A stretch of DNA of 64,000 nucleotides from Ryuthela nishihirai (GCA_038380435.1 JAWZYU010000025.1:30666707-30730706), one strand, 5' to 3'. Shown: positions 34,915 to 46,849, numbered from the stretch's first letter. Made by a program: numbers and translations. Notes: generated from the letters alone by a model not told the origin.

Positions 34915-35471
34915 GGGGCGGGGGTGGCTCAGTCGGTAGCGCGCCAGGCTCGTAATCTGTAATTCCCAGGTTCGAGTCCCAGCTGGGTCAGCGTTGAGAT
35001 TTATCTCCGCAAAATTCCCCGCCCTGCCCACGGTCAGTATGGGACACAGATGGGCTTGGAAAGGCCGCTGTCCGTTGGATGGGACGTTAAGCCGTGGCCC
35101 CGTGTGCGGGAGAGCCATACCTTGCTTACGTTAAAGAACACGCTGGATGGCCTTGACGGGAGGCTACCATCTGTCTCCCAACAGCTGTTTCAGTGGGTCC
35201 CCTCCCTCAACCTTCTCTGAGCCATCGGGGTTCATGTGACCTGGCCATTTAGCCCATGGTGTGCAAAAAAGTGCCGCTCATAGGTAAAACAACCCAACGT
35301 TAAAGAACACGCTGGATGGCCTTGACGGGAAGCTGCCATCTGTCTCCCAACAGCTGTTCCAGTGGGTCCCCTCCCCCAACCTTCTCTGAGCCTTCGGGGT
35401 CCATGTGACCTGGCCATTTAGCCCATGGTGTGCAAAAAAGTGCCGCTCAGAGGTAAAACAACCCAACCCAA
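34915..35471 (+). mobile_element. SINE-A with duplicated 3' half, one TSD pair
   Basis: A full element (34915 to about 35297) is followed at once by a second 3' half (GTTAAAGAACACGCTGGATG to AACAACCCAACCCA). CTCCATTAAAT flanks the whole 557-bp unit at 34904-34914 and 35472-35482. Confidence 0.93.
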
Positions 35472-35666
35472 CTCCATTAAATATTTCCATATTTCTGTCC
35501 ATTACCGATATATATTTGCACATATCTTGCAAGAATTGTTTTTAAAAGACTGCTCTAAGGGAGGTAAAATTACATGTTGTAGTATCGGCAGACACTAACA
35601 TTCGAAAAGAAAAAAGGAATGCTAGAACAGCATTCTGGTCAGTTATAGTTACACGACTCGTGCTAA

Positions 35667-36036
35667 TTGGGGAGGATGGCTGATTCTTTACTGCGTCAGG
35701 CTCGTAATATGCAGTTCCCAGGTTCGAGTCCTACTTGGACCAACGTTAAGATTTATCTCCGCAAAACTCCCATCGTAGGTGAGAAATACGACGCCGATGG
35801 GCTCCGAAAGACGCCGTCCGTCATATGGGACGTTACAAGCTGTAATTCCGTGTTCAGGAGAGCCATACCCTGTGCACGTTAAAGAACACGCTGGATGGAC
35901 TTGACGAGAGGCTACCATCTGTCTTCTAACAGCTGTGGCTCCTTCCCCAACCTTCCCTTAGCCATTGGACTTGTCATCTGGCAGTTTAGCCCATTAGATG
36001 AACCAAAAGTGAACCTTAGAGATCAAACATCCCGAC
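35667..36036 (+). mobile_element. SINE-A, old diverged copy
   Basis: Head GATGGCTGATTCTTTACTGC is degraded in the A box, B box GGTTCGAGTCC is kept, and body and tail are recognisable (CACGTTAAAGAACACGCTGG). Confidence 0.85.
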
Positions 36037-36057
36037 AATTTCGCTATTTTCTTCTAC

Positions 36058-36260
36058 ATATCCGAGTGGTTAGCACGCTTGGATATTGATCTAAGGGATC
36101 TGGGTTCGAGCCCCGGGTAAGGCATGAATGTATGTGTCGTTTTTCTGCTGAGATCCTGCCATCCTCTCAGACCTTCTACTATGGCATATAAACTAACAGG
36201 CTCCTGTCAGACCTCTGTGGCAAGCAGCGCCTTGAGGGGGTATTTATTTTTTTTTTATTC
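36058..36260 (+). mobile_element. SINE-B
   Basis: tRNA-like head with CCGAGTGGTTAGCACGC (A-box region) and GGGTTCGAGCCCCGGG (B box). The body contains GTCGTTTTTCTGCTGAG, then GGCATATAAACTAACAGGCT and CTCTGTGGCAAGCAGC, ending GAGGGGGTATTTATTTTTTT. Other copies lie at 45045, 47317, 61680 and 63388. Confidence 0.85.
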
Positions 36261-36417
36261 CAACTTCTATGTAGCCAAAAATCCGACTTTTCATGGGATT
36301 TAGGGAAGGGGGAGTGACGGGATTTTACCTAAATGGAATAGAATTCCGTTCCGATTTCTTTTCCTTTTTTTCTTTTTTTTTTCAAAAAATATTTCCTCAA
36401 AATACTATAGTGATATA

Positions 36418-39400
36418 CACTGGTTTCTATAAATTAAGCAAAATCCCTATGTTAAGTCAGTGGGAAGCTAACGTCCAAGCTCTATAACTTCTAAAATAAG
36501 TATTTTTGTTTTGAAAAACGTGATTGCAGATAAAGATCTCAATCAAATAAATCAATATTTCTGTTTTCAACAATATTCATTCAGTATTTAATGAGTTATT
36601 TGAATATTTAACAACAGCAATGCCAGTCTTAAGAAACTTACACAAAACTGAAGAATAGGGAAAGAATTCTTTGCACAAAGTTCTAAAATACAAACTTAAT
36701 TTATTAAACACTTTGATACAATACTTATTACTAATAGTTTAATAAAATAAATTTGTATTTTAGAACTTTGTGTAAAGAATTCTTTCACTATTCTTCAGTT
36801 TTGTATAAGTTTCTTAAGACTGGCATTCATCATCATCCTCAAGCAGCCATGGGCTACGGAGGTCCAACCAGACAGCGCAGTTTATTTCTCCAAGCATATC
36901 TGTCCTTAGCTACATCTGCTGCATCCGGCCACTGTACACCAATTCTAACAAGGTCCTGTTTGACATTGTCTGCCCACCGCATCCTAGGTCTCCCCCTCCT
37001 TCTGAGGCCTCTAGGCACACTGTTCATAACCCTATTCGCCAATCTATAATCATCCATACGGGCAACATGGCCAAACAAGCGGAGTCTCTCTCTGCACAAT
37101 ATGCTGCTTAAAGGAGGTTGCAGACTCCTTTGCCTAACCTCATCATTAGTTACAAAGTTAAACCACCTAATACCCAAGATACTGCGTAAGCATCTAGAAT
37201 CAAAAGCATCTAGTTTCCTGTTATCTTGCTTACACAGCGTCCAAGTTTCACTACCATAACTAACCCTAGAAAGAACCAAACTATTATACAGTCTAATATT
37301 AGTCTTTAGGTGTATACGCCCATTTCTCCACAATCTCCATAGATTCTTAAAAGTCCCGGCAGCAATACCTATTCGTCTGTTAATCTCATGCCGCACATCA
37401 CCAGTATTAGTTACGCAGCTCCCAAGGCAATTAAACTGTGACACCTGCTCAAGACTGCAACCATTCAGATTAACTGAATCACAACCTGCCTGACCAATTT
37501 TCATCACTTTAGTTTTCTCTCTGTTTATAACCAAACCTACTGTACTACCAGTCTCATCAACAGTTCGAATGAAAGAGTTCATCTCATCACATCATTTGCC
37601 AAAAGGGCTAAATCATAAGCATAATCTAAATCAGAAATTTTCGTATCTCCAGCCCATTTAAGGCCAAAAGCTTTCCCTTGAAGTGAATTTCGCATAACAT
37701 AATCAACAACCAAACTAAAGAGAAAAGGAGACAAAATGCACCCTTGTCGAACACCAGAAGTAATGCTAAACCAATTGCTACAAGACTTACCAACTCTCAC
37801 ACATGACTCAGTGTTATTATAGAGAGCTTTCATTATGTTAACTAACTTGTCTGGTATACCATATGATCTCACAATCAACCACAAATTATGACGATCAACA
37901 GAGTCGAAAGCCTTTTTGAAATCAACAAAGCTAGCAACCAAAGGTTTCTGAAACTCTAAACATTTCTCAAGAATCTGCCTAAGTGAAAATATCTGATCCA
38001 CACATCCCCTACCACTTCTGAATCCACATTGCTCATCACGCAATTGCCTGTCAACCAGATTCTTAATTCTATTAAGCACAATCATGGAAAGAACTTTACC
38101 TGGAACGGAGAGTAGGCTGATACCCCTATAGTTATCACAAGAACTGCGATCACCTTTTTTGAAAATAGGGATAATAATAGCTCTGGTAAAATCTTTAGGA
38201 ACCATGCCTTTATCATAAAAGTTATTCAAAATTTCAGTCATCCAAATGGCAACAGAAACATTCCCAGCTCTAAGCATTTCCGTAGTAATTTCATCCACCC
38301 CCTGAGGATTTATGAAGTTTAAGTTTAGAAATAGCCAAACTAACTTCAGATTGTGTTATAGGGCCAACATTAAAGCCAACAATGCATCTATCATCATTGT
38401 AAACAATGGGAGTAGAACTAACCACATTGTTTAGAACATCACTGAAATGCTCAGCCCACCTAGCCATGACAGAATCCTTACCTTCTATAACCTTGCCGTG
38501 TTTATCCTTCAATCCCTGTATACCTGTTCGTTTTCTACCACACAAAACATTAACTATCTGGTATAGCTCTCTGCTGTTGTGCTGTCTAACTGCTTCCTCA
38601 GCTTTATCAGCAAGGCCATCAAGCCAAAGATTCTTATCAGTAGCTAACTGATCCTTTATACGTTTATTAAGTTCTTTGTAATGCTTTCTATTAGGACCAG
38701 TAGGGTACTGATTAAGGACATTCCTGCAGTTCCTTCTTTCTGAAATAAGCTCAAGTGCCTTATCACTTAAATAATTCTGCCTCCTCTGCTCCTTTTTCCC
38801 TAAAAGAGTACTGTTAGTTTCCAAAAAATCCTGTTTAAAATGGCCCCATTCTTCCTCAACTTCAGTATTAAGCAAACCATGACTGCCATAATGACTAAAT
38901 AACCTATCATGGTAAGCTTTAGCTATAACTGGGTCTTTCAGAGCTTCAGTATTAAAGGTAAATTTTTTAACCCTAGCACAACACTTTTTAAGTTTAAGTT
39001 GCAAGACACTTTTAACAAGGTAATGGTCAGATCCAATTTCAGCTCCCCTGTATGCCCTGATATTTCTAACAGAACTAGCCCATTTGCTGTTAATTAATAT
39101 ATAATCAATCATATTCTTATGCAGCCCATCAGGTGAAACCCATGTGTATTTATGTATGTCGCGGTGTTTGTAATATGTGTTAGTTATTCTGAAACCATTG
39201 AGTTTACTTACCTGTAGGAGACGTTGTCCATTGCCATTGCAGCTACCAATACCAAAAGGGCCTATTACTCCTCCCCAAAGGTCAGAGTCGATACCAACTT
39301 TGGCATTGAAGTCACCAAGAACAAGGGTAATATCTCCTTTCTTGACAGAATTCAAAATATCCTGAAGTTGTCTGTAAAACCTATCCTTCTCATCCTCATC

Positions 39401-40531
39401 AGAATCCTCAGTGGGGGCATAACAGCAGATAACATTCAAGTCTTTAATGCTTGTCTGAAATTTTGCTGTAAGAAACCTTTCATTAATGCACTCATATCCT
39501 AGAAGAGCATCACTAGCATGTCTGCTGAGCAGCAGACCCACGCCTTGGTGATGCTTTCCATCCTCCCTCCCTGTAAAGAGAAATTTAAAGTTATTTTAAG
39601 TATCTCACCTTTACCTGTCCATCTGGTCTCTTGCAAGCCTAGAATATCTAGGTTATAGCGCTGGAATTCCTGCATGAGGACATCAAGAGAATAATCTCTA
39701 TGTAATGTCCTCACGTTCCACGTTCCTGCAGAGAGAAAATGATTAGTAGGATTTTTAAAGAAATTAGGTTTATTGAGATTGGTAGGGCCAACAATATCAA
39801 ACAGCCCCCTGATCGCAGGCATGGGGCAAAGACCTGATCCTCCTCCGCTAAAGGCTGAAGTCACCGATGCTGATAGGAACTTCAGGCACCACCTTTTCAA
39901 GTGGACTTTTTCAAGAGCCACATGGCCTGCCTGAGACGCATTACTCCAGTTTAGGCTTGACGATGCCCAACTAGCTAAGTAAGGTTCAGGTACCTGCGAT
40001 GGCCTCTGATTAGGATTATCCACCAGCTGATATAAGGTATCCCATGCCTCTGTTCACTTAGAGCTGGCAACCCAGAAGCAAACAGAAAACACAGCGGCAG
40101 ACTCTCCCTCAACAGAGGCCCACCAGTGCAGCAAGTCCAGGATCAATAATCGTGCTCAAATCCATAAACAAGTCCAGTCTAGTAAGTATAAATGGTCAGC
40201 ACCAGGACCCTGTGAAGTTGACCACTCCTCAGCAGGGTTGAAAAAAAAGAAAAAAGTGGCCATAGATGACCAGATCAGTAGGCCATACTGAACTGGCAGC
40301 CCTCCCCTTCCGTTCCCTTCGCTGTTGTTAAATATTCAAACTTCCATAACTCATTAAATACTGAAAGAATATTGTTGAAAATCGAGATATTGATTTATTT
40401 GATTGAGAACCTTATCTGCAATCACATTTTTCGAAACGAAAAAAAAACTCATTTTGAAAGTTATAGAGCTTTGACCTTAGCTTCCCCATTGACTAAACTT
40501 AGGGAGTTTCCTTAATTTATGGAAACCAGTG
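36418..40531. mobile_element. MITE-2 foldback element, right arm split by a LINE
   Basis: Left end CACTGGTTTCTATAAATTAA and right end (reverse complement CACTGGTTTCCATAAATTAA) are each flanked by TA (36416-36417 and 40532-40533). The left arm is 36418-36706. The right arm is 36740-36827 joined to 40317-40531, with the LINE at 36828-40316 between them. Without the LINE the element is about 625 bp, palindromic almost throughout. TA duplication suggests a Tc1/mariner-like non-autonomous element, but no autonomous partner is recognised. Confidence 0.85.
36828..40316 (-). pseudogene. RTE-like LINE, endonuclease-reverse transcriptase, frameshifted
   Basis: Single-ORF non-LTR retrotransposon of about 1,070 codons, read on the minus strand from ATG at 40023 to the stop at 36854. 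The AP endonuclease part shows LQETRW, CYAPTEDSDEDE, LGDFNAKVG, IDYILIN and SDHYLV. The reverse transcriptase shows FKKGDRSSCDNYRGISLL, FVDFKKAFDSVDR and GVRQGCILSPFLF. The C-terminal part has LFGHVARM and GRPRMRWADNV. Three frame breaks are visible, near 39535, 38295 and 37580. The polymerase motif reads YAYD where active enzymes have YADD, so a catalytic Asp is lost. The 3' end is a short (GAT)n tract at 36828, and about 290 bp precede the ATG. The endonuclease resembles those annotated as craniofacial-development-protein-2-like; I infer the RTE clade. Confidence 0.9.
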
Positions 40532-40822
40532 TATATTTCACACTTTCATTATAATCGTTTTAAAAAAAAACTTAAAAGCATACATATATTGTACTACTTG
40601 CATAGTACCCTTTTTCTTGTCCTGTTATTAAAATTCTCCCGAAGAGGGTGTGGCATGACCTCCTTCCCAAAATCCTTACACAGCTCTACCCTCATTCGCT
40701 CTTAATATTGATTTTTAATATCCCTTGTCCTAGAGTTAAAATGCAATGGCACCGCAATTACATGCAGGAATTTCGTCACACCTCTTTTTCTGAATAATTC
40801 CACATACACTTAAGTGGCTGAA

Positions 40823-41196
40823 TGTGGAATGTTTTTACCTGTGAGAGGCACTTTTTTCTTGAACACAGTAGATTAAATGAATAGGTCACAAAGATCCCAA
40901 GAGCTCAGAGAAAGTTGATTCTGGACATCTGTTAAGAGATAGATGGTCTCGACAAGGCCATCCAGCATGTTCCTTAACGTGAACAGAATATGGCTCTCTC
41001 TCTCGCACACGGGACCCCGGCTTAACGTCCCATCCGATGGACGACGGTCTTTTCAAGCTCATCTGTGTCCTCTTTCTCACCGAAGGCATTATAGGGTTCA
41101 ACGGAGATAAGTCTCAATGCTGGAACAATTCCGACTCCAACTTTACAACTGCAGATTGAGAGCCTGCCATGCTACCCAGTGGGACAACCCACCCCA
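40823..41196 (-). mobile_element. SINE-A, old copy
   Basis: Reversed tail (TTTTTACCTGTGAGAGGCAC), body (CCATCCAGCATGTTCCTTAA) and degraded head (GAGCCTGCCATGCTACCCAG). The GAACAGCTG block is lost. Confidence 0.8.
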
Positions 41197-41584
41197 GTGA
41201 ATATAATGAACGATCGTTTTTCCAATAATATTATTACATATGTATTTGCTTTACACTGCTCATGAAAATTTAAGCACGGATCCCCCAAATGCGGATAAAA
41301 ACAATCGTTTGAAGTTAATCACAGTCTCTTTAACGTGCGTAGGTAATATAATATGTAGTTTAGAAATATCAACATGTAAATCTCGTATAACATCAGGGAA
41401 TACTTAAAACAGATACCCTATGAAAGGAATCCTTTCGTAGATGCGCTATCATTTCAAACTGAAATTCTACATTGTCAGATTGGAAAAGCCGATTGCTTTG
41501 TGGTGACTCAAAGAAAATACTTACGCCACTCAAAATGATGGAGAGAAAATGAAATTTTGGAGTATGGTCACGGAGGTGGTCTTT
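41197..41584. other. Unassigned intronic stretch
   Basis: AT-rich, no repeat family or exon recognised. Confidence 0.4.
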
Positions 41585-42160
41585 GGGTTGGGTTGTTTTA
41601 CCTCTGAGCGGCACTTTTTTTGCACACCATGGGCTAAATGGCCAGGTCACATGGACCCCGAAGGCTTAGAGAAGGTTGGGGGAGGGGACCCACTGGAACA
41701 GCTGTTGGAAGACAGATGGTAGCCTCCCGTCAAGGCCATCCAGCGAGTTCTTTAACGTGCACAGGGTATGGCTCTCCCACACACGGGGCCACGGCTTAAC
41801 GTCCCATCCGACGGACGGCGGCCTTTCCAAGCCCATCGGTGTCCCCTACTGACCGTGGGCAGGGCGGGGAATTTTGCGGAGATAAATCTCAACGCTGACC
41901 CAGTTGGGGCTCGAACCTGGGAACTACAGATTACGAGCCTGGCGCGCTACCGACTGAGCCACCCCCGCCCCCAGCTGTTGGGAGACAGATAGTAGCCTCC
42001 CGTCAAGGCCATCCAGCGTGTTCTTTAACGTGCACAGGGTATGGCTCTCCCGCACACGGGGCCACGGCTTAACGTCCCATCCGACGGACGGCGGCCTTTC
42101 CAAGCCCATCGGTGTCCCCTACTGACCGTGGGCAGGGCGGGGAATTTTGCGGAGATTTGC
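41585..42160 (-). mobile_element. SINE-A with repeated front half
   Basis: Full reversed copy 41585-41971, followed by a second reversed piece 41972-42160 (CAGCTGTTGGGAGACAGATA to GCGGGGAATTTTGCGGAGAT) in direct orientation. The junction is followed by three GCGGAGAATTTT-like short repeats to 42185. Confidence 0.92.
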
Positions 42161-42169
42161 GGAGAATTT

Positions 42170-42345
42170 TTTGCGGAGAATTTTGGTCATCTTCTGTTAT
42201 CTGAAGGCTTTGGCAACAATTGCGAACAACCGAAACAGTTATCAGAAGACCTGTTCAATGGTTACAACCACTCCAGATGATCGTTATATTGTGCTGCTGT
42301 CTCGACGGAACTACGTCATCTTTACCTTCAGACCTCATTGCAGAC
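42170..42345 (+). pseudogene. Fragment of a Tc1-like transposase N-terminus
   Basis: The frame gives TTPDDRYIVLLSRRNYV, which resembles the link after the first helix-turn-helix of Tc1-like transposases (pattern TTPxDDRYLVLxARRN), preceded by NNRNSYQKTCSMV. Only about 55 codons remain and no catalytic part follows. The assignment rests on one motif. Confidence 0.55.
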
Positions 42346-42394
42346 ACAGGAAGTCAAGAATACGTCTCAAATGTGACCAACTTTCACTTGGTGA

Positions 42395-42457
42395 GAGTCT
42401 ACCATCTCTTTCCCAATAGCTGTGGCTCCTTCACCAAACTTTTCTGAGCCATTGGAC
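42395..42457 (+). mobile_element. SINE-A body scrap
   Basis: GAGTCTACCATCTCTTTCCC, AATAGCTGTGGCTCCTTC and TTTTCTGAGCCATTGGA resemble the diverged body of the copy at 35667. Very short. Confidence 0.5.
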
Positions 42458-42524
42458 GATCTGAGATGTTATGTCTCATGCTGCAGCAATCAACTCTGCA
42501 ATCGTGGTTTACTGCCCTACGTTA

Positions 42525-42903
42525 GGGGGTGGCTCAGTCGGTAGCGTGCCAGGCTCGTAATCTGTAGTTCCCAGGTTCGAGTCCCAGCTGGGTCAGCGTT
42601 GAGATTTATCTCCGCAAAATTCCCCGCCCTGCCCACGGTCAGTAGGGGACACCGGTGGGCTTGGATAAGGCCGCCGTCCGTCGGATGGGACGTTAAGCCG
42701 TGGCCCGTGTGCGGGAGAGCCATACCCTGTGCACGTTAAAGAACACGCTGGATGGCCTTGACGGGAGGCTACCATCTGTCTCCCAACAGCTGTTCCACTG
42801 GGTCCCCTCCCCCAACCTTCTTTAAGCCTTCGGGGTCCTTGTGACCTGGCCATTTAGCCCATGGTGTGCAAAAAAGTGCCGCTCAGAGGTAAAACAACCC
42901 AAA
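42525..42903 (+). mobile_element. SINE-A, full length, 12-bp TSD
   Basis: Flanked by TGCCCTACGTTA at 42513-42524 and 42904-42915. Young: almost identical to the common form. Confidence 0.95.
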
Positions 42904-43195
42904 TGCCCTACGTTATTGAAATCCACTCTGAAATCATGGAAGGTGATGTCCTCTTAATACATTCTATAACTATCAAATGCCGATCTTGATAACAAATACA
43001 AATGATTAAGTTTCCATAATTCGTCTTCAAAAGGTTTTGGTGATTCAGATTCTTCCGCCTCTTCTCTACACGAGAATAAAATGTGCTTTCATATTGACTT
43101 AGTTTAAATATTTGAAACATAAAGTAGCAGTTTGAATGGAAGTGAAAATAATTGTAAAATGATTTGTGATATTAACTGCATTTCTTTTGTTTCAG

Positions 43196-43266
43196 GGGAC
43201 GATTCATTCTGGGGGACGAATACTGGCCAATCACAGAGAGTCGAGAAATTCCGTTAAACGAATTCC
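43196..43266 (+). CDS. Second recovered exon: end of the Reeler domain
   Basis: Acceptor TTTCTTTTGTTTCAG and donor GTGAGT. One base completes the Ala codon left open by the exon ending at 18995. Then 23 codons read GRFILGDEYWPITESREIPL and NEF, and a final C begins the next codon. In Reeler domains the last strands read FRATVVQDYxTFWV; here FILGDEYWPI sits at that place. The frame has no stop and the exon is flanked by AT-rich intron, so with both splice sites and the phase match it is well supported despite its 71 bp. The intron before it is 24.2 kb and contains the 13.7-kb satellite element and the LINE. Confidence 0.85.
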
Positions 43267-43330
43267 GTGAGTTTCTTTCAGCTCATTAATTTTTCCCATA
43301 CTATTAGCTGAACTGTTTATCAAATCAGTC

Positions 43331-43905
43331 GACAGAAATTTCTCTAAAAACTATAGATGTATTTCTGCTCTCCAAAACTTACAACGAATTGGATTTCTTT
43401 ACCTCTGAGCTGCACTTTTGGACAGACAATGAGCTAAATGGCCAGGTCACAAGGATCCCAAGGTCTCAGAGACGTTTACGGAAAGGAAACCAATGGATAG
43501 ATATTTGCCGACAGAAATTTCTCTAAAAATTATAGATGTATTTCTGGTCTCCAAAACCTACAACGAATTGGATTTCTTTACCTCTGAGCTGCACTTTTGA
43601 ACAGACAATGGGCTAAATGGCCAGGTCACAAGGATCCCAAGGTCTCAGAGACGTTTACGGAAAGGATCAATTGGTTGACAGATCTAAGCCTCCCAGCAAG
43701 GCCATTGCGTGTTCTTTAACCTGCAAATGGTGAAACTCCTACACACAGTATCACGTCTTAACGTCCGATCTGACGGATGATGGCCTTTTTTAAACCTATC
43801 GAGTCCTCTCTCTCATCGAGGGCAGAGAAAGGTTAATGAACAAAGTCACAGCACAGACACATTTGGGACTCGACCTTGAAAATATCACATTATGAGAAGG
43901 TCAAT
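43331..43905 (-). mobile_element. Old SINE-A with a ~175-bp tandem duplication
   Basis: The segment AATTTCTCTAAAAACTATAG through the reversed tail (TTACCTCTGAGCTGCACTTT) to GAGACGTTTACGGAAAGG occurs at 43331-43505 and again at 43507-43665. The second is followed by the rest of a diverged reversed body to about 43905. The duplication includes about 55 bp of non-SINE flank, so it happened after insertion. Confidence 0.82.
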
Positions 43906-43916
43906 AGGTTGTTGTT

Positions 43917-44295
43917 GTTGTTTTACCTCTGAGCGGCACTTTTTTGCACACCATGGGCTAAATGGCCAGGTCACATGGACCCCGAAGGCTCAGAGAAGGT
44001 TGGGGGAGGGGACCCACTGGAACAGCTGTTGGGAGACAGATGGTAGCCTCCCGTCAAGACCATCCAGCGTGTTCTTTAACGTGCACAGGGTATGGCTCTC
44101 CCGCACACGGGGCCACGGCTTAACGTCCCATCCGACGGACGGAGGCCTTTCCAAGCCCATCGGTGTCCCCTACTGACCGTGGGCAGGGCGGGGAATTTTG
44201 CGGAGATAAATCTCAACGCTGACCCAGCTGGGATTCGAACCTGGGAACTACAGATTACGAGCCTGGCGCGCTACCGACTGAGCCACCACCGCCCC
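43917..44295 (-). mobile_element. SINE-A at the left edge of the palindrome
   Basis: Complete reversed element; the palindrome starts within its tail. Preceded by (GTT)n. Partner copy at 48254-48632. Confidence 0.93.
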
Positions 44296-44525
44296 AACAT
44301 CTGTTAGGAGACAGATGGAAATCTCATGTGAAAGCGATTCAGAATGTTTTTTTAAGGGTGTGTGGATCTTCTGTACAGGGGGTCACAACTTGCGTATGGT
44401 TTGAAGGATGATGTTTGAAAGCCCATAAAATATTTGCCATCGGTGTAACAAACGGCAGAATTGGGTTAGCAGTGAAAAATTACCATGTAACATTCAGTGT
44501 CTGTCATTCGAACAATATGGGTTGT

Positions 44526-44912
44526 TGTTTGGGTTGTTTTACCTCTGAGCGGCACTTTTTTTCACACCATGGACTAAATGTCCGGGTCACATGTAACCCG
44601 TAGGCTCAGAGGAGGTTGGGGGAGGGGACCCACTGGAAGAGTTGTTGGGAGACAGATGGTAGCCTCCAGTCAAGGCCATCCAGCGTGTTCCTTAACGTGT
44701 ACAGGGTATGGCTCTCCCACACACGGAGCCATGGCTTATAACCTCCCTTACGAAGGACGGCGGCCTTTCCAAGCCCATCGGTGTCCCCTACTGACCGTTT
44801 GCAGGGCGGGAGTTTTGCGTAGATAAGTCTCAACGCTCACCCAGCTGGGACTCGAACCTGGGAACTGCAGATTACCAGCCTGGCGCGCTACTGACTAAGC
44901 CACCCTCACCCC
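44526..44912 (-). mobile_element. SINE-A, full length (left arm)
   Basis: Reversed copy with private changes (ACATGTAACCCGTAGGCTCA, GAAGAGTTGTTGGG, CCTCCCTTACGAAGGACGG). Possible TSD ACAATATGG/ACAACATGG. Partner at 47640-48026. Confidence 0.92.
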
Positions 44913-45044
44913 CACAACATGGGGTGTGATATCTACGACTGACAGAGTTATGGTTAAGTCTTGCCACTGAAATAGTCCAGTTGTCCCTCGATGTTATAAG
45001 GGCCTAGTAAGGCCGCCTCGCATTAACACCCCCCTCCTTTTAGA

Positions 45045-45235
45045 ATATTAAAAAAAAAATACCCCCTCGAGCAGCTGCTTGCCACAGAGGTCTGACAGGA
45101 GCTTGCCAGTTTATATGCCAGAGTAGAAGGTTTTAGAGGATGGCAGGACCTCAGCAGAAAAACGACACATACATCCATGCCTTACCCGGGGCTCGAACCC
45201 AGGTTCCGTTGATTAGTAGCCAAGCGCGCTAATTT
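45045..45235 (-). mobile_element. SINE-B (left arm)
   Basis: Reversed copy from the A-rich end AAAAAATACCCCCTCGAGCA to the B box GGGGCTCGAACCCAGG and GCGCGCTAATTTGG. Partner at 47317-47507. Confidence 0.87.
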
Positions 45236-45526
45236 GGTAAGAATAATAGTAGCAGAAAATTATTAACTTATTTATAGTTCATTAATCTTTCAAGAAAATT
45301 TTTAAGATGTGTAAAAGGCAGGAGAATATGCTTATATCACATTGGATATTGTCTCTTAGACCCCACCTTTACATTTTTTCGGCTCGATTGTGTTTTTTGT
45401 CCACCTTCCCTCCCCTCGATTTTGTTGCAGGACAAGATGTAGAAAAAAGGAAATAAGGGAGGAAGTGACGCAATCGAGCCGTAAAAAGTGAAACTGAAGC
45501 AAAGTGGCTGGATTTACATTGTAGTA

Positions 45527-46319
45527 CAGAGTGATTCAAAATTCGCGCAACCTTGTATGCAAGTGCTTATTATTTCGCGCCAACTGAACGGAATTAAATA
45601 CCAATTCTATTGTTGGCAACCCCGCAGTCACTGACATATGCAACACCGTTTAGTTCGCACGATGTCAGTTCTTTGTTAGTGACGTGTATTGTACTAGTTG
45701 TTGGGTTGGGTTGGGTTGTTTTACCTCTGAGCGGCACTTTTTTGCACACCATGGGCTAAATGGCCAGGTCACATGGGACCCCGAAGGCTCAGAGAAGGTT
45801 GGGGGAGGAGACCCACTGGAACAGCTGTTGGGAGACAGATGGTAGCCTCCCGTCAAGGCCATCCAGCGTGTTCTTTAACGTGCGCAGGGTATGTCTCTCC
45901 CGCACACGGGGCCACGGCTTAACGTCTCATCCGACGGACGGCGGCCTTTCCAAGCCCATCGGTGTCCCCTACTGACCGTGGGCAGGACGGGGAATTTTGC
46001 GGAGATAAATCTCAACACTGACCCAGCTGGGACTCGAATCTGGGAACTACAGATTACGAGCCTGGCGCGCTACCGACTGAGCCTAGACCCACTAGTTGTT
46101 CATAATGAAATTTTCCCAGACCTGCCGAACGTGTATACATAGTCTAACGTTATTTAATAACTAAATCACTTTTAACTGTTCAAACGTGATAAGGGTTCGC
46201 TGTTGTATTAAAGAAGAGGAGGACACTTCAACATCTATTGTGACCCTTTGTTAGCAATTTGTAAACTGAGAATCAATGGAATTTTCTAATATGGGTGGCA
46301 CCAATTTTGAATCACTCTG
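45527..46319. mobile_element. Non-autonomous DNA transposon at the palindrome centre
   Basis: Left end CAGAGTGATTCAAAATTCGC after TA, right end AATTTTGAATCACTCTG. It carries the SINE-A at 45703-46090; without it about 400 bp remain, with no open frame. The right end falls in the palindrome spacer, so the right arm holds only the left portion (46330-47025). Confidence 0.7.
45703..46090 (-). mobile_element. SINE-A, full length, 10-bp TSD (left arm)
   Basis: Flanked by ACTAGTTGTT at 45693-45702 and 46091-46100. The head end is altered (GACTGAGCCTAGACCC). Partner at 46462-46849. Confidence 0.93.
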
Positions 46320-46461
46320 TGTAAGGTGACCTCCTCTTCTTTAATACAACAGCGAACCCTTATCACGTTTGAACAGTTAAAAGTGATTTAGTTATTAAAT
46401 AACGTTAGACTATGTATACACGTTCGGCAGGTCTGGGAAAATTTCATTATGAACAACTAGT

Positions 46462-46849
46462 GGGTCTAGGCTCAGTCGGTAGCGCGCCAGGCTCGTAATC
46501 TGTAGTTCCCAGATTCGAGTCCCAGCTGGGTCAGTGTTGAGATTTATCTCCGCAAAATTCCCCGTCCTGCCCACGGTCAGTAGGGGACACCGATGGGCTT
46601 GGAAAGGCCGCCGTCCGTCGGATGAGACGTTAAGCCGTGGCCCCGTGTGCGGGAGAGACATACCCTGCGCACGTTAAAGAACACGCTGGATGGCCTTGAC
46701 GGGAGGCTACCATCTGTCTCCCAACAGCTGTTCCAGTGGGTCTCCTCCCCCAACCTTCTCTGAGCCTTCGGGGTCCCATGTGACCTGGCCATTTAGCCCA
46801 TGGTGTGCAAAAAAGTGCCGCTCAGAGGTAAAACAACCCAACCCAACCC
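46462..46849 (+). mobile_element. SINE-A (right arm partner)
   Basis: Mirror image of 45703-46090, with the same private changes (GGCTCAGTCGG preceded by GGGTCTA, CCCGTCCTGCCC, GGATGAGACG). Confidence 0.93.

Noticed and set aside
34915..34990. Genuine tRNA genes at the many GGCTCAGTCGGTAGCGC sites
   Set aside because: The head lacks a properly pairing acceptor stem after the B box and always continues into the SINE body, so these are SINE promoters, not tRNA genes.
45034..45060. Ribosomal RNA or other structural RNA in the palindrome
   Set aside because: No rRNA-like conserved words; the palindrome content is explained by SINEs and a DNA transposon.
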